64,000 nt of DNA from Hordeum vulgare subsp. vulgare (taxonomy: Eukaryota > Streptophyta > Magnoliopsida > Poales > Poaceae), in contig NC_058521.1 of assembly GCF_904849725.1 (NCBI RefSeq), positions 557,772,176-557,836,175 of the forward strand, given 5' to 3'. Shown one piece after another: positions 22,054 to 32,144 of the stretch. Numbering within the stretch: the first letter of the stretch is position 1; each line of letters starts with the position of its first letter. A program made the translations under genes and the position numbers. The notes below the pieces were generated by a model. That model worked only from the letters and a program-made list of their open reading frames with translations, was not told the origin of the DNA and ran no database searches.

Positions 22054-22256
22054 TGTAACGACCAAGATGCGGTCCTTTCCGATCTGGGGATCGAGGCCCC
22101 GAAGTGGAAAGGAGCGCATCTAAGCGTCTCGCAAACGGGTTACACAGCACATACATAATAATAAAGATAGACAGTGAGGGATTCAATTGCCTTCTCATAA
22201 ATATCTCAGAGTACATCACACATACAACCAAGGTAGTTCCGCTACGGACTACAAAA
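22054..22256 (-). repeat. D 3' LTR relic (203 bp)
   Basis: Matches 23653-23855 of the D 5' LTR with very few differences. Similarity stops at acaaaa, present at both deletion partners' edge (22251-22256 and 23850-23855), beyond which gag sequence begins. Confidence 0.9.
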
Positions 22257-22786
22257 CAGAATTGCTGACCTGCTTCAAACGCCTGAACTTCTCACGCATC
22301 TCCTCCACAAAAATTGGAAGGGGTGTAGTGGGACCTGAAGTCAAGACAAAACTCGTCCCAAGACATCACCCTGTCGCCTCTGGAGTCCTTGAGCTGTTGC
22401 CACCATATAGAAGCCTGACCCTTCAACTGAAACGTTGCAAACTTGACAAAGTCCTCCGCACGCACATTGCTACACTCGGAATGTTTGTTCATATCACGGA
22501 TCCAATCTTCTGCATCAAATGGCTGGTCGCAAGAAGTGAACGTCTTAGGTTGATTCGACAGGAACTGACTCAGATTGGCGAAGTGATTGCCACCCTGCTG
22601 GAAATTGCCCTGCTGTTGATTGGCTTTCTCCTGGATCAACTGTAACAGCATCTGAGTGTTTGCATTAGTAGCTGCCATCATCGCCTGTCAGGCCTTTGCA
22701 GGAGGAGGCGGTGGCGGCGGCCGAGGAGGAGGTGGTGGAGGCGGCATATCCTCACGCCCTGGGGTCTGACGAGTCGGTGGAGCCAT
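22257..22786 (-). pseudogene. D gag, N-terminal part
   Basis: Start taken at the ATG at 22786 (MAPPTRQTPGRED). A proline tract follows (seven Pro, Arg, seven Pro), then a TGA at 22688-22690, then the same frame continues (MMAATNANTQMLLQLIQEKA). The retrotransposon gag signature is clear: QPFDAEDWIRDMNK, FATFQLKGQASIWWQQL, MSWDEFCLDF, with the spaced Trp residues of the family. Near 22300 the frame shifts, the other phase reading PIFVEEMREKFRRLKQ, and the sequence ends at the deletion junction. Gag would form the particle and bind element RNA. The domain type fits a tRNA-Met-primed Gypsy lineage; I cannot say which. Confidence 0.82.
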
Positions 22787-23652
22787 TCTGAAGACGGACA
22801 ACATATTAGTCCACAGAATAATGGAAGGTATTGCTGAATCAAAAGACAGAATATCTGAACAGAATTTAGCATTGCACTCGAACAACATAGCAAGAGTGCA
22901 TCCTCAAAGTAACAGACGACAAAATTCCGATAAGGACCACTGCAAACAAGTGTGAGCTAAACTTGCTCGAACAAACATATGATCGAGATTCCCCAAACCT
23001 CAATCAAGCGTTTGTAGGAAGATAGTCCTATAAGATACTAATTGATATCCCACATATGAATTCCCGAAATAACTGGTCATGCAATCTGGTACACGGATAC
23101 AAGGAGTATTTCACACAACTCCTAAACTAACCCGTCACCTGTATCACATCCTTCAACACACAACCAGCATCTCGGACCTTCATCTACAACAGATCCTCGT
23201 GATCACAACGATACCAAGTGTGGTAGTACCCCCGAGCAATCTACACTAGTACTGGGGACATCGGGATTATCTCACCACTACCAGTATTGAAGCAATAATG
23301 AACACCCTCGATTCTTAGATACTCAGAAATCTGAATCATGGCGATGTGCGCGAAAATCCCCCGGAGCTCAACTCCCCTGATACTTAGAGCAGATAGGAGG
23401 CACCAACACAGAATTACGTCACATCGAAATCATATAGACTTCACAAATACCCGTGTGATCCTAAAAAAATTTGAGCGAGAAAAGGAGTTGAGTTAAAGAT
23501 TTCCTAAGACGGGAACCTCACCAGAGCATAGAAGAGGAGAAAAAAGAATACTACTCTCCGATATAACTAAGACTTAAACATTTTCTAGGCTCGACTCGGC
23601 CAAGTACGATCACACAAAGGCTCCTATGGTCGTAAGGCTCTGATTACCAACT
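22787..23652 (-). other. D leader between PBS and gag
   Basis: Non-coding. From the PBS to about 23005 it is clearly homologous, in opposite orientation, to the L1 leader (21875-22053 plus 29179 to about 29640) and the L2 leader (43777-44429). Shared landmarks include ttggccgagtcgag, tcctcttctatgctctgg, atgtccccagtact and cgttgtgatcacgagg. From 23004 to the gag start the sequence is D-specific. Confidence 0.8.
23636..23649 (-). promoter_or_regulatory. D primer-binding site with an extra base
   Basis: Minus strand tggtaatcagagcc differs from the tRNA-Met type tggtatcagagc of L1 and L2 by one inserted A. The position, three bases from the LTR, is correct. It may be a mutation that weakens priming. 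Confidence 0.75.
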
Positions 23653-26600
23653 TGTAACGACCAAGATGCGGTCCTTTCCGATCTGGGGATCGAGGTCCCG
23701 AAGTGGAAAGGAGCGCATCTAAGCGTCTCGCAAACGGGTAATACAGCACATACATAATAATAAAGATAGACAATCAGGGATTCAATTGCCTTCTCATAAA
23801 TATCTCAGAGTACATCACACATACAACCAAGGTAGTTCCGCTACGGACTACAAAAGATAGAAATGCTATGCTACCCTGCCTGCAGGCCCACGATCACGAC
23901 CACGCCTCAATTTTCTGGATAGTTCACGTAAAGGCAGTCTGTCTCCTCGTCGTACTGCCACGCCAGGTGAGTGGCGTCGGGATCATCTGTCTCTGGGGTA
24001 CCTGAACCTGTTGGGGTTTTGAAGGAATCTGTGAGCCACGGGGACTCAGCAATCTAAGACCTTGGTGCCAGAACTAGTCAAGTTATTAGGTAGGATAAGG
24101 TGAAGTGTTTAAGGTTGCAGCATCCTAAGCTTGATTCGGTGGCTATCTTACGTAGCATTTTTGAAGGTCGTCTACACTAGCGGTCGTGATTACTTGATCA
24201 CTAAGTGATCCTGAACACCTACCTACGGCATTCATAACCCCACCGTGTTCCCGATCAAAGAGAGATCTTCGAGGGGACAGTCACGGTTACGCACACAGTT
24301 GGCAATTTTATTAGCTTATGTTTGAGTTATCTAATACCAGATGTTAACAAAATATCCCAAGTTGCCACATAACCGCGGGCATGGCTTTCCGAAAGGTTAA
24401 ACCCGGCAGGGGTGCTCCAACTAGTCCATCACAAACGTACACAGGCCGCAAACTCATCCTCTATCACGAATCTCGTGATCTCGTCGGATTCCTTAGAGGA
24501 AAACCTCAACCTTGGGGGGAACCAAAGCTTCACTGGGATTCCTATACGCAAGATATACCACTAAGGTAAGACAAGGCTAGCAGGACCTCTCGGTGTGTCG
24601 ACGACCCGATAAGAGCCGCGTATCTCAGTCTCAGGACAACACCGTCTATGCAAAGTGGACAAGGACCAAACCTCAAGTTTCCCTGGGGTGGTCTTGCCGA
24701 CTGCTAGGTGATTGGACCAACACTCATGAGGAGCACTGGCCAGGGTTCTTGATTAAATTCCTCAGGGTAGCTATTCTCTATGAAATTTATTAGGTGATTA
24801 GCAAATAAAACCAATGTTGGGTCCTGTCAGACAAGCCTTAGCACTACGCGATTTAACGAGGGGGTCCCCATAACAACACCGAACGTGTTAGGAGCAATCA
24901 ATATGGAATTAAACACCGGTAGCCGGTAACTAAGGCGGCAATAACGGAACAAAGCACCTGGCAAAGGCTAGGCCTTCCGTCATTTACCAAGTATATAGGT
25001 GCATTAATTAAATAACAGAATTTAAAATAATGATATCAAGCTCATGTTATCACATGAGTCAAAGCACCTGCATCTACAACGCTAACCTTAGTAGCTGAGC
25101 AAAGCCTACTTAGCCATTCAAGTTTTTGCTAGGAAGGGATCAGTGTATGGGTTCATGGCATATCAAGAGGCAATTTAATTCAATGGTAGGCAGCAAGCAA
25201 TATGACATGGAAACGCAAACTAGCATAACAAGTCTAGAGATGGAATCAAGGTCATATCATCTTGCCTGTGATATCCTCAGCTTGGAATGGTTCTTGTTCG
25301 TCCTACACGTACTCTCCCGAATCCACGTACTTGTTCTCCGATCCCGGTGCTACCCAACATAAGAATAACATCCAATGAACAACAGCACCTCAAGATGCAA
25401 CAAGCACATGATGCATGAGATGAAAAATGAGCATGCATCACTATTTCTATCACTAGCACAAGCATAAGAAGCTACTACAAGTTTCTGGACAGAACTGTAC
25501 ACTAAGCTATTTTGACATGCATGAGAATGACATGATCAGATGCGTCTTGTGAAAACAAAGCAAACCCATATAAAGAACATTACAATCGGAGCTACGGATC
25601 AACTGGAATCAACGAAACAAGATATGAAGCCCTACGTGTCAAAAACAACACCACACACTCAAATGGCACAAATCTGGTATTCCCAGGTTGCCAAGACATA
25701 TAACAACCTAACATGAATGGATTGGAGTAAGGAAGAACACCACAACATCAACTAAGCACCCATAATCATCAAAATGACAAAACTACATAATCTGCCATAA
25801 TCTACATCTTAGTACTTTGTGAGCTACATGCAACATAGCTACAACCCTCCAAATATGACAAATAATATATGTGGCTGTAGCTAGCCAAGAATACTACTAG
25901 CACAAGCAAGAATAACACAAAAAGGATTTAAACACAGGAAGATACAAGGCTACAAACTTTCCCAACACCATCAGGTCTCAGGGACTTGGTGAAAATTCCT
26001 GCACCTGACTTTCTGTCTTTGTTCTTAAGCTTTTTGAAAGCAGCCAAAACATAACCTACAGGACTCCAAATGGGGTGAAATTTAACAGGGAGCTTCACAA
26101 ACATATCAGGTCCAAATTCCTAGCACTGAACTAAAGCTAGATCACAACACAATGACCATCACAACCTCATCTACAGGAGAAGAAAATGTTTCCAGATTCT
26201 CAGACTTAGTGAAATTCCAGATTTCACTAAGCTGGAATTTCCAGCTACATGACCACTTTGGATGGGCACCACTTGCACACATGAATTCAAAATCATGAAT
26301 TGAAACCCACATGTGGTAGAGGGGGTCACCCTCTACTACCACAACCAAGAATCAAATACAAGAGCACATCACCATGCATGGAACCAAGCTCTAAACTTAG
26401 CAGAAAATGCAAATATGACTTTCCAGAAAAAATGTACCAATGGCAAATCTAAGCTCACCAATGGATTCCTTGGGAAATTATACCACAAAATCATATATAA
26501 TATGTGGGCACTTACTTGGAACAAGTGACCACCAATTAAGGAAGAGGAAACTACTCCAAATCATGACTAGGGAATATTGCATCATTTCATGTAGTTTCAC

Positions 26601-26928
26601 TATATCAACTACTACATGGTTGAGCTCATGTGCACAATGACAAAGTGACATGGGGTTTTGAACCCCATGTTTGTTTCATGCACATCAACTTCACAACCCC
26701 TTCTACCAAGCTATCCACACATACAAATCACCATGCCCTCTGACATATGGACATGTGAAGGTGCACAAGTGTTGCAAAGTGGGGCTGTTTTCACCACATG
26801 CATATCATCAACTCATATGCATGTCATCTAGTAGAAACTCACACCACCTACACATGCTAGCAACACAAGAATGCTAACACATGCATATGGCAATCACACA
26901 CACATGCATACCTACACTAGCAACACCC

Positions 26929-27100
26929 CATGTGTGTGCAACACACACACACACATGCACATCACCTACTGCCACCTATTACTAGGCACACAAGCATAAA
27001 CACAAGCCACCTACATAAGATCATCTACTAGGAAGCATCACCATACACACACACCCATGTGTGACTAACCTCATGTGTGTGCACACACACACACATGCAC
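26929..27100. repeat. Alternating TG/CA palindromes
   Basis: catgtgtgtgca followed by a (CA)n run and catgcac at 26929-26960, and a near copy at 27072-27100. Each is an alternating purine-pyrimidine, largely self-complementary tract that could form a cruciform or Z-DNA. The surrounding 26880-27260 is generally CA-rich. Confidence 0.75.
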
Positions 27101-27419
27101 CTCTCACAAGCACCCAAACATACACCACATCACCTACCACTACTATATAGTACAAGCAAGGAGATAAAATGCCAATCTCAACTAAAGTGATAAGCACAAG
27201 ACTATAAGCACATGCATCTACTACTCTACTAAGTGCATATTCACACACACAAGTGCATCACCACTTATTCACAAGCCACCAACAAATGAACATATTTGCA
27301 GATTATGAGAGGAGGTAGCACAAACATATATGTGCAGAAAAAATGGCTATCTCACTACAAAGAACAAGGCTGCAAAAATTAGTGAAACAGAGAACAAGGG
27401 ACAGAAAAAAAAAGGGAGC

Positions 27420-27490
27420 TACTGGGGTCGAACCCCAGACCTGCTGCTCGAGCACACACATGCACAAGGCAGCTACCACTCTGCTATAGA
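27420..27490 (-). other. tRNA-like module 1 (A box and B box) in D LTR
   Basis: On the minus strand TAGCAGAGTGG (27486-27476) matches the Pol III A box (TRGCNNAGYNGG), and GGTTCGACCCC (27434-27424) matches the B box (GGTTCGANNCC). The spacing is that of a tRNA. The B-box arm pairs as a T-stem (ctggggttcgaccccag). It is not a functional tRNA as far as I can fold it. Confidence 0.55.
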
Positions 27491-27589
27491 TTCTGATCTG
27501 ACCAGAGAGGGGGTTCTCTCCAGGTATGCTTAGCCTGCCTGCTACTGTGCCGAAGAAAAAATAAACGAGAGGAAAAGGGGTTGCCGAGG

Positions 27590-27650
27590 GGAGGGATCGA
27601 ACCCACGCCCTCACCACAGGCACACCACACCACATACCACTGGGCTACGC
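27590..27650 (-). other. tRNA-like module 2 (A box and B box) in D LTR
   Basis: Minus strand TAGCCCAGTGG (27647-27637) is an A-box match and GGTTCGATCCC (27603-27593) a B-box match, again with tRNA-like spacing. It lies about 165 bp from module 1 in the same orientation, which is also the sense strand of D. Confidence 0.55.
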
Positions 27651-29178
27651 TACGATGTCTGAACTATATCGCGCAAAGAACCAACTGAAGGGGGTCCTCT
27701 CTGCTGAACTGCTACCGGCGGCAGACCGGAATAGGGGAGGGCTCTCGCCGGCGATGCGAGCCAAATCCAGCTCCGGCTTATGGAGGGGAGGAAGCCCGCA
27801 CACACACGAACTCATTTCCTTTGTTAACTTCGCCCGAGGCAAACCACGGTGGCCTAGCTACGGTGCGCGGCGGCGCCGGTGACAGAGACGCAGTACGTCA
27901 ATGCCCTGCTGCTCCTACGTGATGATCTACTGCACGGAAGGGGGTAGGAGATGGATCTGCTCACCCTACGGTAGGAGAACTCGGTCGCGACAGAGAGGAA
28001 GCAGGGGAAGAAGAGGTGGTCGCCTTTCTGGCCTGCTCGTCGGGGAGGGTTGTCGCCGTCGTGGAGAAGAGGAAGCAGGGGGGCTCGCGTCAATCTAGCC
28101 GCGGGATGGATTCGTGGATGACCCCGCGTGCTCGCCGAGTCGTCGAGGAGGAAGAAGAAGCTCGTACGCGGCGGCGAGGAGGACCTCAATCCACGGCCAT
28201 GGCGGAGGAGCTCTACCTTACCTGACGCGGATCTTCAGAGAGCGAGGTGGAGAGGGGAAAGGAGGTGGTGGCGCAAGAGAGAGGAAACCCTACTGCACGG
28301 ACGCCAAGGGGGTCGCTTTTATGGAGGGAAGGAGCGAGGAACGTTCCTCGACGTCCGTGACGCCGTCAAGTCGACGCTGCTCTTAACCTGCTGGAGTGGA
28401 GCTCTGACGGAAGAAGGGGGAACGAACACGCCGTCTACAGGAGAAGCCACGCACGAGAGAGGGGTGTTGGGCCTGCTAGTGGGAGGAGCCCCACTAGTTG
28501 GCGCCAGATAGGAGAGGAGAAAAACCTGAGGGGTTTTTCTAATTAAAACAAACAGGGAAAAGGATGTAAATCACAGACAAATCTGTTGGGGTTAAAAACA
28601 AAACAAAAATGCCCGTGGTCATAAGAAATTATGACCTAAATGAATAAAATAGAAAACAAAAATCTGGAGCAATTAAATATTTACAAAACATAATTTGTTT
28701 GGTCTGTTTTGTGAATAGTTGCACCCTTAAAACTAAGTTACAAAACAGCAAAAACACATCTTGACATCCACCACAAAATGAACTAAATCATGGGCATTTT
28801 TGAATCAAGGTTGGGACAAGTGAATATTGGCTTGAGATAAAAAAGAGAGAGTGAGGTTTGCAAATATGACAAGCCCACTTTATTTGGAACTAGTCACACT
28901 CACATGAAAACATAGATCACCCCCAACACATACAAAACATCACAAAGTATCTAACCACAAGATCACCACATCTCAAGAATGCTAAGATCATATAACACAA
29001 CACAAGACAAGGCAAACAATGATATGCTATGCATGCATGCATGGGAAGGAAGGAAAAAAATATAAAGGTCATCACAAGAACTCATGGCACAAATGATATC
29101 ATCATCACTCTAACAAGGTGGACCCACATGCAATAGGTTCCAAATAGGGAATGTTTACATCTGGGGCACTACATCTTC

Positions 29179-32144
29179 TCACTCAAAAAAAATTAGGATC
29201 ACGCGGATATTTCTGGAATCTATATGATGCCGATGTGACGGAGTTCTGTCTTGGTGCCTCCTATCTGCTTTGAGTTTCAAGGGAGTTGAGCTCCAGGGGA
29301 TTCTTGAGTACATCGTTATCATTCAGATTTCTTAGTATCTCAGAATGAAGGATGTTCGTAATTGCTTCAATACTAGTAGTGGCGAGATAACCCCGATGTC
29401 CCCAGTACTGGTGCAGATTGTTCGGGAGTACTACCATACTTTGTATCGTTGTGATCACGAGGGTCTGTTGTAGATGAAGGTCCGAGATTCTGGTTCTGTG
29501 TTGATGGATGTGATACAAGTGACGGGTTAGTATAGGAGTTGTGTTAATATTACTCCTTGTATCCGTGTACCAGATTGCATGACCAGATATTTCGGGAAAT
29601 CTTAGGTGGGAATTCAAGTAGTTACTTATAGGACGATCTTCCAACAAATTTGTGTTGCTTCGATGTCAAGTGGTGATATCACACCTTTCCAAGAGGTGTT
29701 CTCATATTTTTATGTGAATGCTAATCCTTTTGCTTAATCAGTTGTCTTATCAATTCTTGTTAACCGGAGTCGTCATGTTAATTCCTTTTTAACCGGTGTG
29801 CTTCTCTTTAGTGAATTCAATCCTCTCCAATATTTGCAGATCATTCTTTCAATTCTTTCCGGAGTTCATATCATCTGTCCCGAGTTGTCTTTGTTTTTCC
29901 CCGCCCTCCCACCCTTTTTCTTCAATGATTCAATTTTCATCCAAGAGTTTTCATTTCATTGTTGCTCCCTCTATCTTTTCTTCCGTGTCCTATCCGGTGA
30001 TTCATTGTGAAGATTCTCAGGAGATTCGTGTCATATTTGTTCATTCTTGTCATCCTTACCGGTGAATTTAATTCAGTTGTCCGTGTTCATCATATCCTTT
30101 TCATCCTTGTTAATTCTTTCCTATGTTGGGAATTCTTATCAACCTATCCTGTTATTCATTCATCTCTTTCCTATCCGGAGTGCTGAAGATATCTCTGAGT
30201 TTCGTGTTTTCAATTCTTTTAATTATTTCGAGGTTCTCAACCTCATTTAGTTCCCTTCATACCGGTGCAATATCAATCTTTCTAGCAATCTTTTCTAACG
30301 GTGGTTTCTTTGAGTGGGCCCATAACCCACAGGTTCTTTCCCAGGATCTTTCCTGGCTCTTCTAATCTTTTCCCGGAGACCTCTAAATCTTTTCAACTAT
30401 GACGTAAGTATGAATTTCATCAGTCATATCCCTTCTCCAAGGCCTATTCGAATTAATTCTCATATTTGGCTCAACCTTGCATTTTTCTTATTCCGGAGTG
30501 TCTCAGCAATTCTTGGTGTTGTTTCTCGTCATCATTCTCAGCTTGCAATTCGAATGAGTGTTTCTCTCAGTCTTGTTCCATTCTTGTGAAGACTATCATC
30601 TCAGCTTCGTGTATCCTCTCATTTGTTTTCAATCATGAGTAATCCCTTTCTGGCGATCCGGTGCATTTCTGAGTTGTTTTTATTCTCGATCCTCCGAAGG
30701 CCATCATGTTAGAAGATTCTTCGTTCTCAGCTTTCAGCTTTCATCCTCAATTCTTCTCCATTGTTGTCTCTTCGTCGTCTCTCGTTTATCTGGTGCCTTG
30801 TTCAAGTTTTCTCTCAGGTGGCTTATGATCTCTTCATTCTCTTGTATCTCCATTAATTATTGGTATTCCCATTCAATTGTGAATTCCTACCGGTGCTTCC
30901 TTCAATTTGGCCTCAAGTGGTGCTTACCTCTATGCCTCTTCAAGATTCATTTCTAGAAGATTAAGTTGTATGCTAATTCCGTGCTTGTCATCAATTAAAC
31001 TTGATGAAGGATAAGCATAACATAATTGTTATTCTTGTTCATACTAATCTGAATTCTTCTTCCGGAGTGCCTCATGATATCAATTCCTTTTTCTCAAGCG
31101 CTTATCTTTCTTTTCCGGAGTTCCAAGTTCTTTTAGTATCTCTTTTTGAGGCTTCATCTAAATCCTGGCAAGGTCATAATCTTATTCTTTCTACCTTCAT
31201 ATCTTTGCATCATTCATTCGTATACGGAGGTCCTTCTTGGTGGTTCATCAAGATTTCATTCATTCTGAAGTGTTCTTCAAGATTCCTGTTGGAATACCTC
31301 AAGTATTCTTTCTCTTCCATTTTCAGTGCATTGTTCTTCGTTTATCCTTTGAGGTGGTATTATAGCATTCTTGTTAGTGTAACAGCCTCGAAGAGTTTTC
31401 CTTTCAAGAATGAGATAATTAAACCCACCAATTCTATGATCATGAGATATTTTCAACCCACGATTTCTTCGTTGAGCTATCTTGGTTTAGACTTCACCTA
31501 AATCTTTTCCTATGGATTATGCTATCATGGTGCTTGTCATTAATCCTAGTTCTCAATGCACCCTCTTGGTGTAAGAAATTGTTCATATCTTATTCCTCCC
31601 AATCTATCCTTGTTTCTTTTAGTGGTTGTTTGTCACCTCATATTTCTTGAGATGATTTTCATAAGCCACTACTATCTTGTTCTTTTCATTGTTAGTTTTC
31701 CAACTACTCTGTCAATTCTCTGTCCGGAGGCTCTTCAATTCTATTGTGATGATAGTTGTCATTATTTTCTTCATTCTCTTCTTCCGCTTGAGCTAGTTCA
31801 TATTCTATTGTTCCGGAGGCATTGTGATGTTGCTCTTTTGGGTCTATTATGTTGTTCTATCAAGATCATGGTGTTCCCTTGCTCTATTTAGTTGTTTGTT
31901 ATGTATATTGTCTAATTCTCTTCTTATCGGATTTTTTTCCCATTTTCCAACCGAAGTGCTGCCGAAATTTTCCGTGAATTATTGCTTCTTTCTCATATCA
32001 TTCCTCATCTCTTTGCAACCTTCAAGGATCGTTGGTGTCACTCGTTTGTCAAAGAAGCGACTAAGTTTTACCTCTTTCTTTCTCATCCTCTCCCCCTTTC
32101 ATTCTTGGATCTCGGGGCGAGATCCTCTTGTAGTGTAGGAGAGT
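29179..32144 (+). other. L1 non-coding internal region
   Basis: Pyrimidine-rich (T and C) sequence without conserved coding. The first 470 bp complete the leader shared with D and L2; the rest parallels L2 44699-47190. Open frames here are Ser/Leu/Phe-rich products of T/C-rich composition and are not conserved between L1 and L2. The region ends with a perfect hairpin and a purine-rich run (gtaggagagt) next to the 3' LTR. Confidence 0.75.
32107..32125 (+). promoter_or_regulatory. Hairpin before L1 3' LTR
   Basis: ggatctcg-ggg-cgagatcc is a perfect 8-bp stem with a 3-nt loop, 20 bp before the LTR. L2 keeps it at 47153-47170 with seven pairs. It may mark the polypurine-tract region or an RNA signal. 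Confidence 0.6.

Larger units (their letters stand above)
22054..29173 (-). mobile_element. D: long-LTR Gypsy-like element, minus strand, internally deleted
   Basis: In minus-strand order: complete 5' LTR (29173 to 23653, 5521 bp), PBS (23649-23636), leader of about 860 bp, start of gag (22786 to 22257), then directly the last 203 bp of the 3' LTR (22256 to 22054). Everything between early gag and the 3' LTR end is gone, while both TSD copies are intact, so the loss happened after insertion. The remaining 203 bp match 23653-23855 almost base for base. Leader and LTR 3' sequence are related to those of the LARDs. Confidence 0.87.
23653..29173 (-). repeat. D 5' LTR
   Basis: Minus-strand TGTAGTGCCCCAG (29173) to ...GGTCGTTACA (23653), 5521 bp. 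It contains a GC-rich block (about 27690-28500), two tRNA-like modules (27420-27490 and 27590-27650), CA/TG-rich palindromes (26929-27100), and a 3' part (about 23950-25000) recognisably related to the LARD LTR 3' part: for example the gttgccacataaccg...ggggtgctccaactagtcc block is the reverse complement of 21045-21120. I find no convincing gene in it. Confidence 0.85.

Noticed and set aside
22100..23860. CRISPR-like direct repeats suggested by the 203-bp match in D
   Set aside because: Only two copies, 1.4 kb apart, both LTR ends of one retroelement; plant DNA.
27420..27650. Functional tRNA genes
   Set aside because: A and B boxes match, but I cannot fold acceptor and anticodon arms, and the modules are longer than normal in the middle; kept as tRNA-like only.
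28100..28511. Possible host gene in the GC-rich part of the D LTR
   Set aside because: Lies inside a 5.5-kb LTR with defined ends and TSD; frames are short, Arg/Gly-rich, and on both strands.
29796..32138. Ser/Leu/Phe-rich open frames in the L1 internal region (and 44794-47195 in L2)
   Set aside because: Products of T/C-rich composition; frames are not kept between L1 and L2 and no domain is visible.
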